From: Neobacillus cucumis
Lineage (GTDB): Bacteria > Bacillota > Bacilli > Bacillales_B > DSM-18226
Direction: 5' to 3'
Assembly (NCBI RefSeq): GCF_016107705.1
Contig: NZ_JAEHGC010000004.1
Span: forward strand, 310,001 to 374,000
DNA: 64,000 nt
The notes beneath the pieces were generated by a model. That model made no database searches. It had not been told where the DNA came from and saw only the letters and a program-made list of their open reading frames with translations. The position numbers and the translations under genes were made by a program. Within the stretch, counting starts at the first letter, position 1; each line of letters opens with the position of its first letter. Positions 36,640 to 45,321 of the stretch are shown here, piece after piece.

Positions 36640-37839
36640 TTATATAATACGTGCTGTTACAATTCCTTCGATTTGATTAATTTTCTCTTCTATCGCAGGA
36701 AGAATATCACCGTTTACTTCGTTATCAATATCAATCATTGTATAAGCATAGTCACCGCGGCTTCTGTTTACCATGTCAGCGATGTTCAACTCATAGCTTG
36801 AAATAGCAGAAGTTATTTGTCCAACCATGTTCGGAACATTTCGGTGGAAAGCTGTTACTCGTGTCTTTCCAGTGTATGGTAAAGATGCATTTGGAAAGTT
36901 CACAGAGTTCTTAATGTTTCCAGTCTCCAAAAATTCTTTCACCTGGCGTGATGCCATAATCGCACAGTTTTCTTCTGATTCCTGTGTTGATGCACCTAAA
37001 TGCGGGATGGCAATGGTATTTTTCATTTGCAATACATTTTCATTCGGGAAGTCTGTGATGTACTCACCAACGATTCCATCTTCAAGCGCAACCGCCATAT
37101 CCACTTCATTTACCAGCTCACCGCGGGAGAAGTTCAAAATATGCACACCCGGCTTCATGATGCTAAATGTTTCTTTATTAAACATTCCTTTTGTATCAGG
37201 AGTAAATGGCACATGTACTGTAATATAATCAGATTCCGCGTACAACTGTTCAATTGTCATAGCACGTTGTACATTGCGGGACAGGTTCCAAGCCGTATCT
37301 ACAGAAATGAACGGATCAAAGCCGATGACATCCATGTCTAAATCAAGTGCATCATTTGCTACAAGCGCACCGATAGCACCTAATCCAATGACACCTAAAG
37401 TTTTCCCTTTAATTTCTTTTCCAACAAATTGCTTCTTTCCTGCTTCCACTAGCTTCGGAATTTGGTCACCTTCAACTTCTAACCCCTTTGTCCAAGCAAT
37501 ACCAGCAAAAAGATTACGGGATGAAGCAATTAAAGAGGTTAGGACCATTTCTTTTACTGCGTTTGCATTGGCACCAGGAGTATTAAAAACAACAATTCCT
37601 TGCTCCGTACATTTATCAACCGGAATATTATTTACCCCTGCACCGGCACGAGCGATTGCCTTTAATTGATCGCCGAATTCTAATGAATGCATATTGAAGC
37701 TTCGAACAACAAATGCATCTGGATTTTCATTTTCATTGTCGATTATAAAAGAATCCTTATTGAAAACCTTTAGCCCGCTTTCTGCAATAGCATTTAAAGT
37801 TTTAATCGTTTTTATTTTTTCTACAGTTACTGTGCTCAT
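36640..37839 (-). CDS. serA: D-3-phosphoglycerate dehydrogenase
   Basis: A 399-residue enzyme for the first step of serine synthesis. NAD-binding LGVIGLGAIGALVAND, substrate-binding ARAGAGVNNI, the catalytic Arg in NFSRGELVNE, Glu in the following helix and His in IPHLGAST are all present. The last 75 residues are an ACT domain (GQITSAISSYELNIADMVN), which would bind serine. This is the short type without the intervening domain of B. subtilis SerA. A ZTP riboswitch precedes it, linking serine supply to one-carbon and purine demand. serC is not adjacent. Confidence 0.95.
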   Translation of the reverse strand: MSTVTVEKIKTIKTLNAIAESGLKVFNKDSFIIDNENENPDAFVVRSFNMHSLEFGDQLKAIARAGAGVNNIPVDKCTEQGIVVFNTPGANANAVKEMVLTSLIASSRNLFAGIAWTKGLEVEGDQIPKLVEAGKKQFVGKEIKGKTLGVIGLGAIGALVANDALDLDMDVIGFDPFISVDTAWNLSRNVQRAMTIEQLYAESDYITVHVPFTPDTKGMFNKETFSIMKPGVHILNFSRGELVNEVDMAVALEDGIVGEYITDFPNENVLQMKNTIAIPHLGASTQESEENCAIMASRQVKEFLETGNIKNSVNFPNASLPYTGKTRVTAFHRNVPNMVGQITSAISSYELNIADMVNRSRGDYAYTMIDIDNEVNGDILPAIEEKINQIEGIVTARII

Positions 37840-37948
37840 TTTAGTTTCGCCTCTTTTGTTTTATTAGATTTAAAATCTTATAGACTATTATAAATAATCA
37901 AAAATATTCACGCTAGTCAACAGTTATTTCCTTTTTATCTCCCCCTAA

Positions 37949-37987
37949 TAAACAGAAAGAGGCAAGGGGTATATTCCCTTACCTCTG
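37949..37987 (-). terminator. ZTP riboswitch terminator
   Basis: Minus strand: AGAGGTAAGGG / CCCCTTGCCTCT followed by TTCTGTTT. Its 5' arm begins inside the last conserved aptamer segment, so the folds exclude each other. Confidence 0.85.
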
Positions 37988-38056
37988 CCCAGGCGAACGG
38001 CTGCGATACTATGTGCTCCCTCACGGTTCTCCGTGCTTCGCCAGTTACACATAGCC
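37986..38056 (-). promoter_or_regulatory. ZTP (pfl) riboswitch
   Basis: Minus strand: GTGTAACTGGCGAA, hairpin CACGG agaa CCGTG, AGGGAGCACAT, then CCGTTCGCCTGGGCA. The CTGGCG, GGGAGC and CGCCTGGGCA segments are the conserved core of the pfl RNA, which binds ZTP/ZMP, the signal of folate starvation. Aptamer and terminator overlap by two bases, fitting the known ON-switch mode. Confidence 0.88.
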
Positions 38057-38140
38057 TTTTTATTTCCTCCATTTTAACAAGTTCCTTTTAAACCATCAAC
38101 TAAATTAATTACTTAATTTAAAAAATTTTGATTTTACCAG

Positions 38141-38560
38141 TTATAGTTCCTTTTCCCAGTTTGAAATTTCCTCTCGAACACGAGGTGCCACTTCTGTCCC
38201 CAACAGCTCGATTGCATTCATGACATCTTCATGTGGCATGGATCCAACCGGCGTATGGAGCATAAAACGTGTGATTCCTACATGTTTGCGGAGATGAATA
38301 ATCTTTTCGGCAACCGTTTCCGGATCGCCAACGTACAGTGCTCCTTCAAAGCTTCTTGCTGCAGCAGCCAGAACGACTGCGGGGGAAGAAGCCGCATAAT
38401 CTTTCCTGTGATGTTCACCAACTCCAAAAACATCCAGGCCAACCTGATCGCCTAGGACAATTTCCTCAACTACTTCACGTATACGTTGGGCATGGCTGGT
38501 TACCTCACCTGTTTGAACGTCCGGAGTTGTTTCCACAAACGTGCTCAAACGTATCTCCAC
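38141..38560 (-). pseudogene. Luciferase-family monooxygenase with large internal deletion
   Basis: A 139-residue frame beginning at a GTG with GAGGAGG upstream. Residues 1-69 are the N-terminus of a bacterial luciferase-like (LLM class) flavin oxidoreductase ([32 protein letters not shown]). Residues 70-139 are its C-terminus ([42 protein letters not shown]). Family members have about 340 residues, so some 200 from the barrel core are missing, joined in frame at AAAARSFEG. The flavin site cannot form, so this is probably a remnant that is still open. A functional short protein is unlikely. Confidence 0.85.
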
Positions 38561-38750
38561 AAAAATTCCTCCTCATTCATCTGATTCTTTCCTCCACTAT
38601 ATCGTAAAATTAATCCTTGTCACCATCCGAATGCTTATCCATTTCAAGCTGCAATATGCCTTAAACCCTTCCTAACCTTTGTTACCTCTTTGGTATTTAT
38701 GCCCTTTTTGAAATTATCCAAATTAATTTGAAAAAAGTCTATTTTGAATC

Positions 38751-38777
38751 GAACCGCTTTCGCCATTCCTTCGTTTC
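38751..38777 (+). promoter_or_regulatory. Possible ECF-type promoter of the lipoprotein gene
   Basis: GAACC (38751-38755), 16-base spacer, CGTTTC (38772-38777) resembles ECF sigma promoters (AAC at -35, CGT at -10), 41 bases before the ATG. An ECF sigma gene lies downstream. Confidence 0.4.
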
Positions 38778-38818
38778 TTTTAATGTAAAGAATGATTTTA
38801 GAGGAGGAAGAATAAAGC

Positions 38819-39292
38819 ATGAAAAAGTGGAGTTGGTTATTCTCATTTCTTTTATTAGCAGGGGTCCTTTTAGTTGGATGCAGCACTGAAAAAAAAGACA
38901 AAGAGGCGAGTACCCAGGTCAAAGTGGCCGCAAGTCAACCTGCCACGGCTTTGAAGGTTATGGATAATAAAAAGGCGGGGGAATATCTTGCAGATTCTAA
39001 AGGCATGGCACTTTACTACTTCGCCAAGGATAATCCCAATATAACAAACTGTAAAGGCGAATGTCTTCAAAACTGGCCTGCCTTTTATTCAGATCACATC
39101 GAGGTTCCCAAAGGGTTTAATAAAGGAGATTTTGGCACGATTCATCGCGATGACACAGGTAAAAACCAGGTAACCTATAAGGGCTACCCGCTTTACTACT
39201 TTGTAAAAGATAAAGCTTCTGGCGATGTTAACGGGCAAGGGGTAAAAGGTGTTTGGTTCCTTGTCAATAGTACTACTACATTGGCGCCCTAA
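38819..39292 (+). CDS. Secreted lipoprotein of the COG4315 repeat family
   Basis: A 157-residue lipoprotein. The signal peptide ends in LVGCS, giving lipidated Cys21. Two repeats follow: GEYLADSKGMALYYFAKDNPN with CKGECLQNWPAF, and TYKGYPLYYFVKDKASGDVNGQG with VKGVWFLV. This is the conserved secreted repeat found in COG4315 lipoproteins, whose function is not established. GAGGAGG precedes the ATG. The sigma/anti-sigma gene pair 107 bases downstream, in the same direction, suggests it belongs to that regulon. Confidence 0.88.
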   Translation: MKKWSWLFSFLLLAGVLLVGCSTEKKDKEASTQVKVAASQPATALKVMDNKKAGEYLADSKGMALYYFAKDNPNITNCKGECLQNWPAFYSDHIEVPKGFNKGDFGTIHRDDTGKNQVTYKGYPLYYFVKDKASGDVNGQGVKGVWFLVNSTTTLAP

Positions 39293-39303
39293 TTCATATT
39301 ACT

Positions 39304-39335
39304 AAAGAACTGTTCTTTGCAGCAGTTCTTTTTTT
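39304..39335 (+). terminator. Terminator of the lipoprotein gene
   Basis: AAAGAACTG / CAGTTCTTT stem followed by a T-run, between the lipoprotein and sigma factor genes. Confidence 0.88.
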
Positions 39336-39398
39336 CGCTCAACTTTATTTATTCTTATTTTATACTGAATAGATAGAATTTTAAAAAAGGGGGAGCGT

Positions 39399-39989
39399 TT
39401 GGAATTGAAATCGAAAACAGATGAGGAACTAATTGAATTAATTATCCAGAATCATCGCCCTGCACTTGAAGAATTGTATGACCGTTATGTAAAACTTGTT
39501 TATGGTTTTTCTTTAAAAATGACAAAAGGTGATATGGAGGAAACAAAGGAAATTGTCCAGCAAGTCTTTCTTCGGCTATGGACAACAAAAAGTACATACA
39601 ACTCGAAACAAGGGAAATTTGCCAATTGGCTTCTCACGATTACCCGAAATATCGCAATTGACCTCATTCGAAAAAAACAAAAACAATCAGGAACGGTTCG
39701 TCTAGAGCCTCATGAATGGATGCAAATACATGACCGAGAAATAGAGGATGTATCCCAGCAAGTCTCGAGAAATCTTTTAAAGCAAGAAATTCAAGAAGCA
39801 AAACGGCTTCTTTCTGAACCACAGAAGCGTCTTATTAACTTATTATATTGGGAGGGGTACTCCTTAAGTGAGATTGCCAAGCTGGAGGAAAAACCTCTCG
39901 GCACTATTAAAAGTCGCCTGCATCAAACCTTAAAAAAACTGCGGAATTTATTTGAAGAAGAAACAGGAGGGGTTCGTCATGGAAAATAA
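39399..39989 (+). CDS. ECF RNA polymerase sigma factor
   Basis: A 196-residue ECF sigma factor of the SigK/RskA-associated type. Region 2 is at about 20-90 (ALEELYDRYVKLVYGFSLK, IVQQVFLRLW, WLLTITRNIAIDLIRK) and region 4 at about 135-185 (QKRLINLLYWEGYSLSEIAK, PLGTIKSRLHQTLKKLR). The start is TTG at 39399 or TTG at 39405; the GGGGGAG at 39389-39395 suits the second better by spacing. The anti-sigma gene overlaps its last 11 bases, the usual coupling of such pairs. It should be held inactive at the membrane until a signal arrives. Confidence 0.92.
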   Translation: MELKSKTDEELIELIIQNHRPALEELYDRYVKLVYGFSLKMTKGDMEETKEIVQQVFLRLWTTKSTYNSKQGKFANWLLTITRNIAIDLIRKKQKQSGTVRLEPHEWMQIHDREIEDVSQQVSRNLLKQEIQEAKRLLSEPQKRLINLLYWEGYSLSEIAKLEEKPLGTIKSRLHQTLKKLRNLFEEETGGVRHGK

Positions 39990-40713
39990 ATGCGACAATC
40001 TGTCTTTATATATCATTGATGAACTGACTGAATATGAAAAACATCAATTTGAGCGTCATCTTAAAACATGTCTCAACTGTCAGAATGAAGTAGACTCCCT
40101 GCATAACACATGGCAGAGGCTTTCGTACGATTTCAAAGAAGTGGACGTCCCAAAATCACTTAAATCAGAGGTCATGGACTTTATTTTTCAGGAGAGTGAA
40201 CCACAAACGCAAGATATGAAAGATAAAAAACAGCCCTTCCTTAACCTCTTAGCAAAGCAATTTTCACCATTATCCTTTGGTATTACCGCCTTTTTAGTTA
40301 TAGGTTTAATCGGTATTTTATGGAGTAATTTCCATTTGAGGAACACGATTACTGCATTAGAAAACAAAGCAATTTCTCCTTCACAAATTGTTAGAACCTA
40401 TCACTTAAAAGGGCAGGATTTAGCTTCTTCTGCAAACGGTATCGCCTATCTCCTTCAAGAAGGCCGGAATACAAGCCTCGTCATTGAGTTAACCAATATG
40501 CCAATGGCGAGAAATGAGGAAGTGTATCAGGTTTGGCTGTTAAAGAATGGTAATCGCCAAAATGCTGGTACTTTAAAGCCTGATCAGAACGGCAATGGCC
40601 TGATTTCCTACCGCCTGCCGGAAAATTACTTATTTGATGATATTGGCATTACATTAGAACCGAATCCACATAATACACAACCTAAAGGTGAAAAAGTAAT
40701 GGGAACTTCCTAG
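39979..40713 (+). CDS. Membrane anti-sigma factor with RskA domain
   Basis: The ATG at 39979 has AGGAGGGG 8 bases upstream and overlaps the sigma gene by 11 bases, giving 244 residues. Residues 1-45 carry a zinc-type anti-sigma motif (HQFERHLKTCLNCQNEV, H-x3-C-x2-C). A membrane segment lies at about 100-120 (GITAFLVIGLIGILW). The outer part is an anti-sigma-K (RskA) domain: ELTNMPMARNEEVYQVWLL and GITLEPNPHNTQPKGEKV. It should hold the sigma factor at the membrane. The signal is unknown. Confidence 0.92.
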   Translation: MENKCDNLSLYIIDELTEYEKHQFERHLKTCLNCQNEVDSLHNTWQRLSYDFKEVDVPKSLKSEVMDFIFQESEPQTQDMKDKKQPFLNLLAKQFSPLSFGITAFLVIGLIGILWSNFHLRNTITALENKAISPSQIVRTYHLKGQDLASSANGIAYLLQEGRNTSLVIELTNMPMARNEEVYQVWLLKNGNRQNAGTLKPDQNGNGLISYRLPENYLFDDIGITLEPNPHNTQPKGEKVMGTS

Positions 40714-40732
40714 GAACCGGCCATCTAGATAA

Positions 40733-40764
40733 TCAGGACATGGGGTACAAATTCCATGTCCTGA
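40733..40764. repeat. Inverted repeat after the anti-sigma gene
   Basis: TCAGGACATGG and CCATGTCCTGA form a perfect 11-bp stem around ten bases. There is no T-run, so it is at best a weak terminator for the convergent pair of genes. Confidence 0.55.
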
Positions 40765-40794
40765 CTTGACTCTATTAACCGGTTCACATGAATC

Positions 40795-41256
40795 CTATTT
40801 TTTATTATTCATGGCGCTATCCGGCCTTTCACGAGGAGTAAAATTAATGATGAAATACCCAATGATTAGGATTAAAATGATGAAAGCATAAAATAAAGAA
40901 TTTACTGGATGTTCATGATCAACAATAATGATTCTTACCATTGCCGTTATGCCAATATAGATGAAATATCGAATCGGGAAATGGTATTCTTCTTTAAAGT
41001 ATTTTACAATCATCGAAATAAACTCAAAATATAAAAAGAAAATTAGGATATTGGCAAGGAAAATTTTAAAATCATTATTGCCACCCTCAACTAAAATCTG
41101 AATAAAAATAATTAACTCCTTAACTAGCAAAATAGATAAAATAATTCCTAGTAAGACGAGGGACATATTTAAAAATAGTTGAAGAATCTTTGGAATCAAG
41201 CACAAAATTGTAGTTTTACCGTTTTTTATCTTAAACATCCATACCTTCCTCTCCAT
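40795..41256 (-). CDS. PsiE-like membrane protein
   Basis: A 153-residue protein with four membrane segments. The order (ELIIFIQILVEG, FLYFEFISMIVKYFKEEYHFPIR, then IGITAMVRIIIVDHEHP) is that of PsiE, named for phosphate-starvation induction in E. coli; the function is not known. The H-x-x-P and R-x-I-I-[VD] residues are typical. It is convergent with the anti-sigma gene and divergent from the permease pair. Single gene. Confidence 0.82.
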   Translation of the reverse strand: MERKVWMFKIKNGKTTILCLIPKILQLFLNMSLVLLGIILSILLVKELIIFIQILVEGGNNDFKIFLANILIFFLYFEFISMIVKYFKEEYHFPIRYFIYIGITAMVRIIIVDHEHPVNSLFYAFIILILIIGYFIINFTPRERPDSAMNNKK

Positions 41257-41434
41257 TCAATAAGACAACTTGCCTTTTTGAGCCTTCTGTTCTTGGAAAT
41301 TTCCACCCTAGTAAAATTATAAATTATCAAAATATTAAAATATGTAATTTTATGGTAAAATTTATGTAATAATTATTATAGTCAGTATAAATTTAACAAA
41401 ATATGGTTGATTGATTTTGGAGGTAAACGGGTAA

Positions 41435-42379
41435 ATGCATCTTTTTTTACGCTTATTCGGTAGTCTTATACTTTGGGCATGCATGGCCATCATCTTAGTT
41501 TTAGTTGTTTTATTGCCGCGGGAGACGGAATCCCATCGTGTAGGTGTGAAGGATGTCATGTCCTACCATTTTACTTGGGATGGTTATAAACAAAATATTT
41601 ATGATTATGTTAAAGAAGTGAAAACAAAGAAAAGCCTCGGAACAACGGTGTTTAATCAACCAGTCGAAACAGAACTTCTCCTTTATTTTAAAAGAAGCAT
41701 TGCCATTCTCCTTCCCGCAATGTTGCTTAGTATCATGATCGGAATCTATAAAGGTGTCTTCGATTATCAGTTTCAAAATAATAAAATAGGGCGATTATTC
41801 GGGAGAGGATCTACTTGGCTAGGGCAGGCTGTTCCTGACTTTTTCCTCATTTTCCTTTTTCAGACCTTCCTATCTCTCGCCATAAGCCACAGCCTTCTTC
41901 CAAGAGTAGACCTATATGGAAATGACAAATGGTACAGTATCTTTCTTCCCATCCTATTTTTAAGCATGTATCCAGCATTTATTATCGCAAAGTACACCTA
42001 TCAAGCATTAGATGAGGAAGATGAAAAGGATTATATAAAGACAGCAAAAGCAAAAGGGGTTCCTGATCGGGTGATTCTTTGGAGGCATATTCTAAAAAAT
42101 TGCTATCCAAAATTGCTTCAGCATTTTATGCCTGTTATTTTAACGTTATTTTCCGGTATGTTCATCGTCGAATTTTTAACCTCATATCATGGGATTGGGT
42201 ATCGCCTAATCGCGGCCATCCATATTAAAAGTAAATTTTTTGCAGGGGAGGCTTTCCCGATTGATGTCCCCGCCGTTATCGGCTTTAGTTTATTAATTAT
42301 GGCTCTTTTACTTTTCGCACAATGGACTCAACAGCTCCTTGAATTTTTCCTGAATCCAAAAAAGGGGGAAAGATTATAA
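41435..42379 (+). CDS. Opp/Dpp-type ABC permease (OppB-like)
   Basis: A 314-residue permease with about six membrane segments. The EAA loop YIKTAKAKGVPDRVILWRHILKN is clear. The N-terminal segment is followed by about 60 extracytoplasmic residues, which is typical of OppB. GGAGG precedes the ATG. The next gene begins within its stop codon. No binding-protein or ATPase gene is found beside the pair, so it may use subunits encoded elsewhere or be a remnant. The substrate (peptide, nickel or other) is open. Confidence 0.85.
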   Translation: MHLFLRLFGSLILWACMAIILVLVVLLPRETESHRVGVKDVMSYHFTWDGYKQNIYDYVKEVKTKKSLGTTVFNQPVETELLLYFKRSIAILLPAMLLSIMIGIYKGVFDYQFQNNKIGRLFGRGSTWLGQAVPDFFLIFLFQTFLSLAISHSLLPRVDLYGNDKWYSIFLPILFLSMYPAFIIAKYTYQALDEEDEKDYIKTAKAKGVPDRVILWRHILKNCYPKLLQHFMPVILTLFSGMFIVEFLTSYHGIGYRLIAAIHIKSKFFAGEAFPIDVPAVIGFSLLIMALLLFAQWTQQLLEFFLNPKKGERL

Positions 42380-43341
42380 TGCGAAAAATACCTTCTTTAT
42401 GGATTGGTCTAATCGGCTGCAGTATCTTTGCCATCATTTTTATGCTTGGCCCTTATTTGCCGAATGTTGATAAAAATGTTACTCCTCATACATATATAGT
42501 CGGTCCCGAAAGCAATCTGGATTTTATCCTCCCGCCCTTTGCCCCAAATAAGGATTTCTTGTTAGGCTCTGATAAATCTGGCAGGGATATCTATAGTGCT
42601 CTCATTATGGGGACGCGCGGGACCTTAAGTATTGTTTTTACGATTTCCTTGATCACCTTTTTACTTGCCATTCCATTCGGTGCAGCTTCTGCCCATTTGA
42701 CCTTTTTCAGGGTGCTTTTACAGGCGTGGAATTATTTGTTTTCAAGAATACCTGTCTTTTTTTACTTTATTATCGTGTCAACGATTCCATTTTTTATCCT
42801 TTCTCCTCACCGCACTATTTGGATGATTAGCTTTCTTATTCTATTTGAGTTAGGAAAAGTAGGAGAGGTCGTCTACAAAGGGGTCTTATTGATTCAAAAA
42901 GAAACCTATTATGAGGCTGGAATTGTGGTCGGTTCGAAACCATTCGGACTATGGAAACAATATTATTGGCCCGGCTGCTATCCTCAGTGGGTTGCCTACT
43001 TTGTGCAGCATTTAGGGAGTATGTTATTTTTGCTAGGCCAGCTTGGAATCTTTGGAATTTTTATCTCCCAGGCCCTTGTCCAACAAATAAACGGTGCTTA
43101 CTTAATCGATAACACAGCCATGATCTGGCCGATGTTTTTATTTGATGTCCTAATCGATTTTGATGCCTTTCCATGGGTCCCTCTATTTAGCTCGTTATTT
43201 ATTACCCTATCCATGTTATCCTTTGTTTCATTAGGTGAGGGAATACTAGAATATCATTCGAGAAAACACAAGGGATTAATTGTCCAGAGGAAGCCTTTCT
43301 TGCCGCGGTTCAGGAGGGAAACGGTGGATATAAAAGGATAG
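42379..43341 (+). CDS. Opp/Dpp-type ABC permease (OppC-like)
   Basis: A 320-residue OppC-like permease. The region LGSDKSGRDIYSALIMGTRGTLSIVF is the typical OppC segment after the first membrane helix. The EAA loop is degenerate: YYEAGIVVGSKPFGLWKQYYWP lacks the usual A-x-x-x-G-A-S pattern. The start overlaps the stop of the OppB-like gene by one base (TAATG). The degenerate loop and missing ATPase genes together suggest drift or a specialised partner. Confidence 0.82.
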   Translation: MRKIPSLWIGLIGCSIFAIIFMLGPYLPNVDKNVTPHTYIVGPESNLDFILPPFAPNKDFLLGSDKSGRDIYSALIMGTRGTLSIVFTISLITFLLAIPFGAASAHLTFFRVLLQAWNYLFSRIPVFFYFIIVSTIPFFILSPHRTIWMISFLILFELGKVGEVVYKGVLLIQKETYYEAGIVVGSKPFGLWKQYYWPGCYPQWVAYFVQHLGSMLFLLGQLGIFGIFISQALVQQINGAYLIDNTAMIWPMFLFDVLIDFDAFPWVPLFSSLFITLSMLSFVSLGEGILEYHSRKHKGLIVQRKPFLPRFRRETVDIKG

Positions 43342-43428
43342 AATGGGGTATGGCCCCCGCCGCCTTACAGTATTATGTTGTTTATCTAGTATCAACATGA
43401 ATGCTTACGATTACTTTTATAAACGAAA

Positions 43429-43457
43429 GAAAAAGCATCTATAAAGATGCTTTTTCT
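43429..43457. terminator. Bidirectional terminator between the permease pair and mqo
   Basis: AGAAAAAGCATC tataaa GATGCTTTTTCT forms a perfect stem with T-runs on both strands. Confidence 0.92.
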
Positions 43458-43464
43458 AACCGTT

Positions 43465-45021
43465 TTAAACTGATACCGTTTCTTTTTCTAAATCTCGTAA
43501 CTCTTTCTGTAAATCTCTCTCATTGTCAATAGGTGAGCGACCATTGCTTAGACCAAGCATCCACGCTGTAAAACTATTAACTTCGTGGAAAAGCTCTGGG
43601 TTATCCACTAGTGACTTTCCATAAGAAGGAATCATTTCTTTTATTTTCGGTTCCCACGCTTTTAGATGTTGCGGGAAACATTTTTTTATTACCTCAAGCA
43701 TGACGTGAACGGCAGTCGAAGCACCCGGAGAAGCACCGAGGAGTGCAGCAACAGAACCATCAGCGGCACTAACCACTTCCGTACCAAATTGAAGTGTCCC
43801 TTTACCGCCAGCTTCCGTATCTTTTATAACTTGTACACGTTGGCCCGCTACAACGATATCCCAATCTTCACTTTTCGCATTGGGAATAAATTCCCGTAAC
43901 TCTTCGATCCGTTGTTCTTTCGATAACATCAGTTGCTGGATCAGATATTTTGTCAATGGAATGTTTTTTGCACCTGCGGCTAACATCGTGAAAACATTAT
44001 TCGGTTTTACCGTACTTAATAAATCCATATTTGAACCAGTTTTTAAGAATTTTGGTGAGAAGCCAGCAAACGGTCCAAATAGTAACGATTTTTTGTTTTC
44101 GATAAATCGTGTATCAAGATGCGGCACAGACATTGGAGGAGCACCAACCTTAGCCTTACCGTATACTTTTGCATGATGCTGATTCACAACCTCCGGATTG
44201 TTACAAACCAGGAATAGCCCGCTTACAGGGAATCCTCCAATATGTTTACTTTCCGGAATACCCGTTTTTTGCAGTAACGGCAAAGATCCGCCACCGCCGC
44301 CGACAAAGATGAATTTTGCCGTATGGCGTTCAACTTCGCCACTAGCGTTACGCACTTTCAATTCCCATGAGCCGTCGCTAGTACGTTTAATATCATTTAC
44401 CTGATGGTTGTATTTAATATCAACGTTTTGATTCTTTAAGTGATCAAACAATATGCGGGTTAAAGCACCAAAGTTGACATCCGTTCCAGAGTCGATTTTG
44501 GTGGCCGCGATTGCTTCCTGCGATGTACGGCCTTCCATAATAAGTGGAATCCATTCCATTAATTTCTCTGGATCCTCAGAAAATTCCATTCCTTCGAACA
44601 GTGGAATGTTTGAAAGCGCTTGAAAACGTTTTTTCAAGAACTCTACATTTTCTTCCCCTTGTACTAAACTCATATGAGGCAATGGCATGATAAAGTCATG
44701 CGGATTATCTATGAGATTTTTATTTACAAGATAGGACCAAAACTGTCTTGAAAGCTGGAACTGTTCATTTATTCTGATTGCTTTGCTAATATCTATTGAT
44801 CCGTCTGGTTTTTCAACAGTGTAGTTAAGCTCACACAGAGCGGCGTGCCCTGTTCCTGCATTATTCCACTCGTTAGAGCTTTCCTCTCCCGCTTTTTCGA
44901 GCTTTTCAAACACTGTAATCTTCCAGTCCGGTACTAATTCTTTCAAAAGTGTCCCCAAAGTAGCGCTCATAATTCCGGCACCAATTAAGATAACGTCTGT
45001 ATTAGTTTGTTTGTTACTCAT
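43465..45021 (-). CDS. mqo: Malate:quinone oxidoreductase
   Basis: A 518-residue FAD enzyme that oxidises malate to oxaloacetate and passes electrons to quinone at the membrane. The FAD motif [17 protein letters not shown] is at residues 9-25, followed by [30 protein letters not shown], the Mqo hallmark, and near the C-terminus [18 protein letters not shown]. The length matches the family. It has a long leader with a large hairpin (45051-45120). Single gene, ended by a strong terminator. Confidence 0.96.
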   Translation of the reverse strand: MSNKQTNTDVILIGAGIMSATLGTLLKELVPDWKITVFEKLEKAGEESSNEWNNAGTGHAALCELNYTVEKPDGSIDISKAIRINEQFQLSRQFWSYLVNKNLIDNPHDFIMPLPHMSLVQGEENVEFLKKRFQALSNIPLFEGMEFSEDPEKLMEWIPLIMEGRTSQEAIAATKIDSGTDVNFGALTRILFDHLKNQNVDIKYNHQVNDIKRTSDGSWELKVRNASGEVERHTAKFIFVGGGGGSLPLLQKTGIPESKHIGGFPVSGLFLVCNNPEVVNQHHAKVYGKAKVGAPPMSVPHLDTRFIENKKSLLFGPFAGFSPKFLKTGSNMDLLSTVKPNNVFTMLAAGAKNIPLTKYLIQQLMLSKEQRIEELREFIPNAKSEDWDIVVAGQRVQVIKDTEAGGKGTLQFGTEVVSAADGSVAALLGASPGASTAVHVMLEVIKKCFPQHLKAWEPKIKEMIPSYGKSLVDNPELFHEVNSFTAWMLGLSNGRSPIDNERDLQKELRDLEKETVSV

Positions 45022-45050
45022 TATTACCGTCCCTTATCCCCTAAGAATTG

Positions 45051-45120
45051 CAGAAAGGATGTAGGTGGTTCCGCTTAGGCATTACAGCAAGCCTGCGCAC
45101 CTAGTCGCACATCTTTTCTG
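45051..45120 (-). promoter_or_regulatory. Long structured leader hairpin before mqo
   Basis: Minus strand: CAGAAAAGATGT (45120-45109) pairs with ACATCCTTTCTG (45062-45051), one mismatch. Inside, AGGTG pairs with CACCT, CGC with GCG, and AGGC with GCCT. Asymmetric internal loops include GCGACT and GGAAC. It looks like a structured RNA rather than a terminator, as no T-run follows. I cannot match it to a named class. Confidence 0.5.
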
Positions 45121-45248
45121 GATGATTTCATTTATAACCTATTTATAGTGTATCACTAATATTTAAAGATTAAAATATTTTGATAGGTTTTAAGGTGTTT
45201 AAAAGCTTGTAAAAAGAGGAAAGTCCATCCACATGACTTATGAAGGCA

Positions 45249-45302
45249 GAAAAACCAAGGTTTAAACCCAGCTTCTTGCCAGGTTTGTGTCCTTGGTTTT
45301 TT
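45249..45302. terminator. Bidirectional hairpin after fabF
   Basis: AAAAACCAAGG and CCTTGGTTTTT pair around about 30 bases that hold an inner stem. A and T runs flank it on both strands. Confidence 0.8.
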
Positions 45303-45321
45303 CATCTCCTATTAATTTGTC

